Of a DNA stretch of 64,000 nucleotides, positions 59,000 to 64,000 are shown piece after piece. Position numbers and translations under genes: made by a program. The first letter of the stretch is position 1. Every line of letters starts with the position of its first letter. The stretch comes from Sipunculus nudus (Eukaryota > Annelida > Sipuncula > Golfingiida > Sipunculidae), in contig CM049318.1 of the NCBI GenBank assembly GCA_026874595.1, positions 50,190,750 to 50,254,749 of the forward strand, read 5' to 3'. The notes below the pieces were generated by a model. That model searched no databases. It saw only the letters and a program-made list of their open reading frames with translations, and was not told where the DNA came from.

Positions 59000-60050
59000 G
59001 AATCGCTCTATCAAAGTATCCTCTGAATCTCGAAGGCATGGATACAGTGAGGCATGGAATCTTTTATAACGTTACATCCCTCCAAATTTTTGGCATCAGA
59101 GAAGTATCCCAAGATGCACGGATGGACAAAACTAAAGATTAATGAGTCACCACCAGTCATGAGCACAAGATAATGCCATATCCTAGATCTGTGGACATGC
59201 ATGATTTCAGGCCAATACATCAAACCACTCCCAAGATATGTGATTTTCCTAAGAGAAATGCATAATAGACCTATCTGACAGAGCTCTGTCAAACAAAACG
59301 TGTAGTCTGTAAATACTACCAGTAACCCATGTCGGCTTGTTTTCCAGGATATTTCTTTTTAAACAAAGGAGACAGTATAAAAAGTTCTAGGCTATAGGTT
59401 GCAGGAACCATTCCTCTGACTACCGTGTGAATAATGTCTTACCTGGCATGTAATTCGTACAAGACAAATAATAATCCAAAATATTGCAAGACAGATCATA
59501 ACGACTGCGATATAGTAAATGATGGTCAGGCGATACCAGTTGATGACATCAGTCAAAACGACGTCATGTAACGTCCTTATTTTGTTGTAAGCAGCTCTTG
59601 CTACCATGGGCATGGAAGACCTGTGTAGGAGCATTTTGGGGGCTCATTATAATAATAAGTTAAAAGGGCGGAGCATTTGGGCTGTGGTGGATAGGTCAAT
59701 TGTATTTAATGAAAACATGATTTAGGTGGCGCCACCTTGCTTGTGTATGAGAAAGCTGTCAGATTGACATGCAAAAATTTCAGGAAGATCCATTAAACAA
59801 TTCCCAAGGTATGTGATTTTCACCAAAAACAGATCTACAGATGGACCCCAGATGATATTGATTGTAGGTGGCACCATCAGTCTTGTTCACAAGATGAACC
59901 ATTCCAAGATCTATGGACATGCAAATTTCAGGCGGTTACATTTAAGCATTCCTGTGAAAAGGGCATCAATGTAATCTACGCAAACTGAACGGTTAGTGGC
60001 ACCATCAGTCTGTTCTATGACAACACAAGTATCCAAGACAGATAAACGCA
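59000..60050. repeat. Decayed type-1-like units around the exon-like ORF
   Basis: GGTGGCGCCACC at 59727, GGTGGCACCATCAGTCTTGT at 59868, and words such as ACAGATCTACAGATGG match the diverged element at 21446-22690. Confidence 0.5.
59443..59634 (-). CDS. Unidentified exon-like ORF with one membrane segment
   Basis: A 64-codon frame starts with ATG at 59634 and runs in phase 0 into a perfect donor, CAG|GTAAGA. It begins MLLHRSSMPMVARAAY and has a 23-residue hydrophobic segment (LTIIYYIAVVMICLAIFWII, about residues 37-59) followed by LVRITCQ. I do not recognise a family. A decayed copy without an intact frame, but with the same donor, lies at 8700-8990 on the plus strand, so this could be a captured exon carried in a repeat, or the first exon of a small membrane protein gene downstream of gamma-tubulin. 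No following exon was found. Confidence 0.3.
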
Positions 60051-61370
60051 CATTGGTAACCCCCTTTGCAGGTTTGTTGAATTTCTGACCATATAACATG
60101 TTCTGCACATGCCACTGGTCCATAATGACCATAGTCCAACTTGTCCACCACACAGTAAACGACCTGTTACCATAGAGATGGATTACACTGGTTTTTGAGC
60201 TTACAAGCATACTTAATTCATCACTTGTGGCCTAATGTTAAGATCAAGAATACTGATGGGTTTACCATCGTTTTCGATGCACTAGGATGGATGGCTGTTA
60301 GAGTAAATTCTGGCCTAGGACCCGTGTCACAACTCGGGCAAAAACCTGCCTACAGAATCATGTATACATACTACCTGTATATTTCAAGATCTATTGGCCT
60401 ATTATTGCTCCAAGTACCAGCTTGTTTACTGGGAAAGATGAAGGCTGACTGGTGCAGCCTTAGAATTGTAAATAGAACCATTTTAGGGAACATGTCACTT
60501 GAGTTTCGAGTTCTCATATTAAGGGGAAAATTAGTAAATTTAAATGGTAAGATTTTGGTGCAACAGAAAGCATGCTTCATTCTGACTAGCCAACATATAA
60601 AGTTTGTAATGTCAAACACTCCCACTCTAAAACACATTCTCACTATAAAAGTAACTGGCAAATAATGCATTATTTTATGGATTTAATAATATAAATATAT
60701 ACATGTTTCACAAATATAATACATATCACTTGGCAGCTATGGTGCAGAAATTAACATAATGCATGCAAATCTGTCTTTCAGTTCCTTCACCCAAAAAAAA
60801 CAGTACCAAAGTCAAAGCATACTGTAGTTTTTGTTCCAGTAACTTTGCAGAATGTTTGTTATGTCTCCCACACTTGGACTGGATTTACCAGTGCACCCAG
60901 TCCCTGATTATTGGTACTGTCCAAAATAATGTAACAACTGGTGCTCAAATTCTGATAACCATCAGTAGGTTGGAAAACAAGCTGTGGGTAATCACAATGA
61001 CCATTTCATGACCATCTGAACTTAGGTACATTTTGCAAAATGTACCTATGTTTCAGATTGTTCAGGCTCTGATAGTTAAACACATGGTCAGAGGATTATT
61101 TCATCAAAATGTTTCAACCTGCTGTATTTTGAATGGTTTACTTTAATCACAGTGTCTCAATGCACATATGGTAGTTATAATGCCATAGCAGTTAGGCTTT
61201 TGATGCTAGTAAAGACGTGATTAACTTTAAGAGAACTGGATTGATTTGAACATAGCAAACAGCCATCTGATTGGTGTTAATGCAACAATTTATCTGGTCA
61301 GATAATCCTTACTACATCTCTGTCTGGAATAAGACTGAAACCACTGTTTGCAGCTAGTCCTTGGTTCACC
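60051..61370. other. Gene-free stretch downstream of gamma-tubulin
   Basis: A 156-codon frame (60195-60665) has no recognisable domain and no splice or family support. I see nothing else. Confidence 0.4.
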
Positions 61371-61378
61371 ACCTGTTA

Positions 61379-61384
61379 TTTATT
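61379..61384 (-). terminator. Possible poly(A) signal of gamma-tubulin
   Basis: AATAAA on the minus strand lies 32 bases after the stop codon. A 3' UTR of about 50 bases would be short but possible; later signals cannot be excluded. Confidence 0.35.
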
Positions 61385-61415
61385 TTCCCTTGCTGTGTGT
61401 GTAACATTTTCTGTA

Positions 61416-62765
<1,350 letters not shown>

Positions 62766-62856
62766 CTGCAGTTAATAGAGTATTTCTTGTATTTTTTTTT
62801 GGTGTGTAATAGTAGCAGTAACTCCAGTATTATGTGAAGTCAACTGATTTATATTC

Positions 62857-64000
62857 AACTAGAATGCGAGAAGTCGACAAGCGACTACTTGTATCCGCCA
62901 AAATCAGAGTGGAACGGATGAAGTGAGGCATGGATTGAATGGCAAGGGGAAATAGAGTGAGATGTGTTGCATATTAGCATGGATATCTGCAGCCTAAATG
63001 GGTATATAGGTTGTGCAACCTACCACAAAATCCAGAAAGCTGTCCGAGTTGTATACATATGCAAAATTTTAGGCAGATAAGTCAAACCACTACATGTATA
63101 TGAGTGATTTTATCCCACAGCAGACAAACAGAAGGACTTGGGCAAAAATGGTGGCAGGTGGCGCCACCATTTTTGTGTATGATTAAGAGCTATGTGAGAT
63201 CTATACACATGCAAAATTTCAGGGGGATATGTCCAACCAGATATAAGCCTGAATGTCTGCAGCATTAACATAAATGTAGGTGGCGCCACCTGCCAAAAAA
63301 TCGAGAAACCTATCCAAGATGTATTAACATGCAAAATTTTAGGCAGATAAGTCAAACCACTACTGAGATATGAGTGACTTTTGCCAACAGCAGACAAACA
63401 GACAGATGCTGTGCAAAAATAGTTGCAGGTGGTCCCTCCAGTTTTGTGTATGATAAAGAGCTATACACATGCAAAATTTGGCCCAATCTGTCAAATGGTT
63501 CCCGACATATGAGCTTGGATGTCTGCAGTGTAAACTAGAATGTAGGTGGCGCCAGCTGTCATAAAATCATGAAAGCTGTTTAGGATGTATAAACCTGCAA
63601 AATTTTAGGCAGATATGTCAAACCACTGCTGAGATATAAGTGATTTTGTCCCATGGCAGACAAACAGACTGAAGCTGTGCAAAAATGATTGCAGGTGGCG
63701 CCACCAGTTTTGCGTATGATAAAGAGCTTTGTGAGATCCATACACATGCTAATTTTCAGGAAGATACGTCAATTCAGTCCAGAGATATAAGCATGGATGT
63801 CTGCAGCGTGAACATGAATGTAGGTGGCACCAGCTGTCATAAAATCAAGAAAGCTATCCAGGATGTATACGCATGCCAAATTTCAGGCAACTTCGTCGAA
63901 CCAATGCAGAGAAAAGAGTGATTTTAATCCAAGGAAGACAAACAGATGGACACTGTGCAAACAAGGTTGCAGGTGGCATCTCCATTTTTTGTGTATGTTA
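62857..64000 (-). mobile_element. Helitron-like element with type-1 units, cut by the window edge
   Basis: The left boundary AACTAGAATGCGAGAAGTCG and then ACAAGCGACTACTTGTATCC is the reverse of the 3' ends at 45581 and 57467. Units with GGTGGCGCCACC cores lie at about 63158, 63279, 63547 and 63695. It sits in a gamma-tubulin intron and continues past the window. Confidence 0.62.

Noticed and set aside
60195-60665. 156-codon open frame, the longest in the window
   Set aside because: It shows no recognisable domain, has composition like random AT-rich translation, and has no paired splice sites or homologue that I can recall. It is most likely chance.

Overview
This is a piece of an AT-rich, intron- and repeat-rich animal genome. 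The genes are interrupted by GT-AG introns and have clear metazoan homologues. The dispersed repeats (Helitron-like elements with central tandem arrays, tRNA-derived SINEs, long AT microsatellites, arrays of AGGTCA half-sites) best fit a mollusc, probably a bivalve. That assignment is inference from repeat style, not proof. I worked by eye, so family names rest on recalled family features rather than searches.

Three genes can be reconstructed. (1) A complete PNKD-like metallo-beta-lactamase-fold hydrolase lies on the minus strand (10 exons, 34127 down to 9780, 373 residues); its first exon, with the membrane segment, sits 11 kb from exon 2. (2) A complete plus-strand gene (11 exons, 34451 to 51154, 520 residues) encodes two PAR-binding zinc fingers (PBZ), a basic/coiled-coil linker, a PARP-type ADP-ribosyltransferase domain and a C-terminal BRCT domain. 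Its catalytic triad reads H-Y-S instead of H-Y-E, and I regard it as the most interesting gene here. (3) The last three exons of gamma-tubulin lie on the minus strand (62765 down to 61416); the rest of that gene is beyond the right edge. Genes 1 and 2 are head to head, with 323 bp between start codons. That gap holds a perfect CRE (TGACGTCA), a perfect palindromic kappaB site (GGGAATTCCC) and a 21-bp inverted repeat.

Most of the rest is mobile and tandem DNA. At 1271-7866 three elements are nested: an outer array element, a Helitron-like element (1453-2605) inserted in it, and a 2.84-kb terminal-inverted-repeat transposon (3362-6204) inserted further along. Helitron-like ends (hairpin, then CTAG, then a target T) recur at 1453, 21446, 45581, 57467 and 62859. 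The 54990-57467 copy carries an eight-unit satellite whose spacing is 278 bp almost without exception. Many otherwise different repeat units share a 12-bp palindrome, GGTGGCGCCACC. The PNKD introns also hold a TA-flanked MITE, a foldback element, several minisatellites, a 182-bp tandem array, a possible solo LTR and a possible small spliced transcript on the opposite strand.

No bacterial-type operon, CRISPR array, rRNA or convincing tRNA gene was seen.
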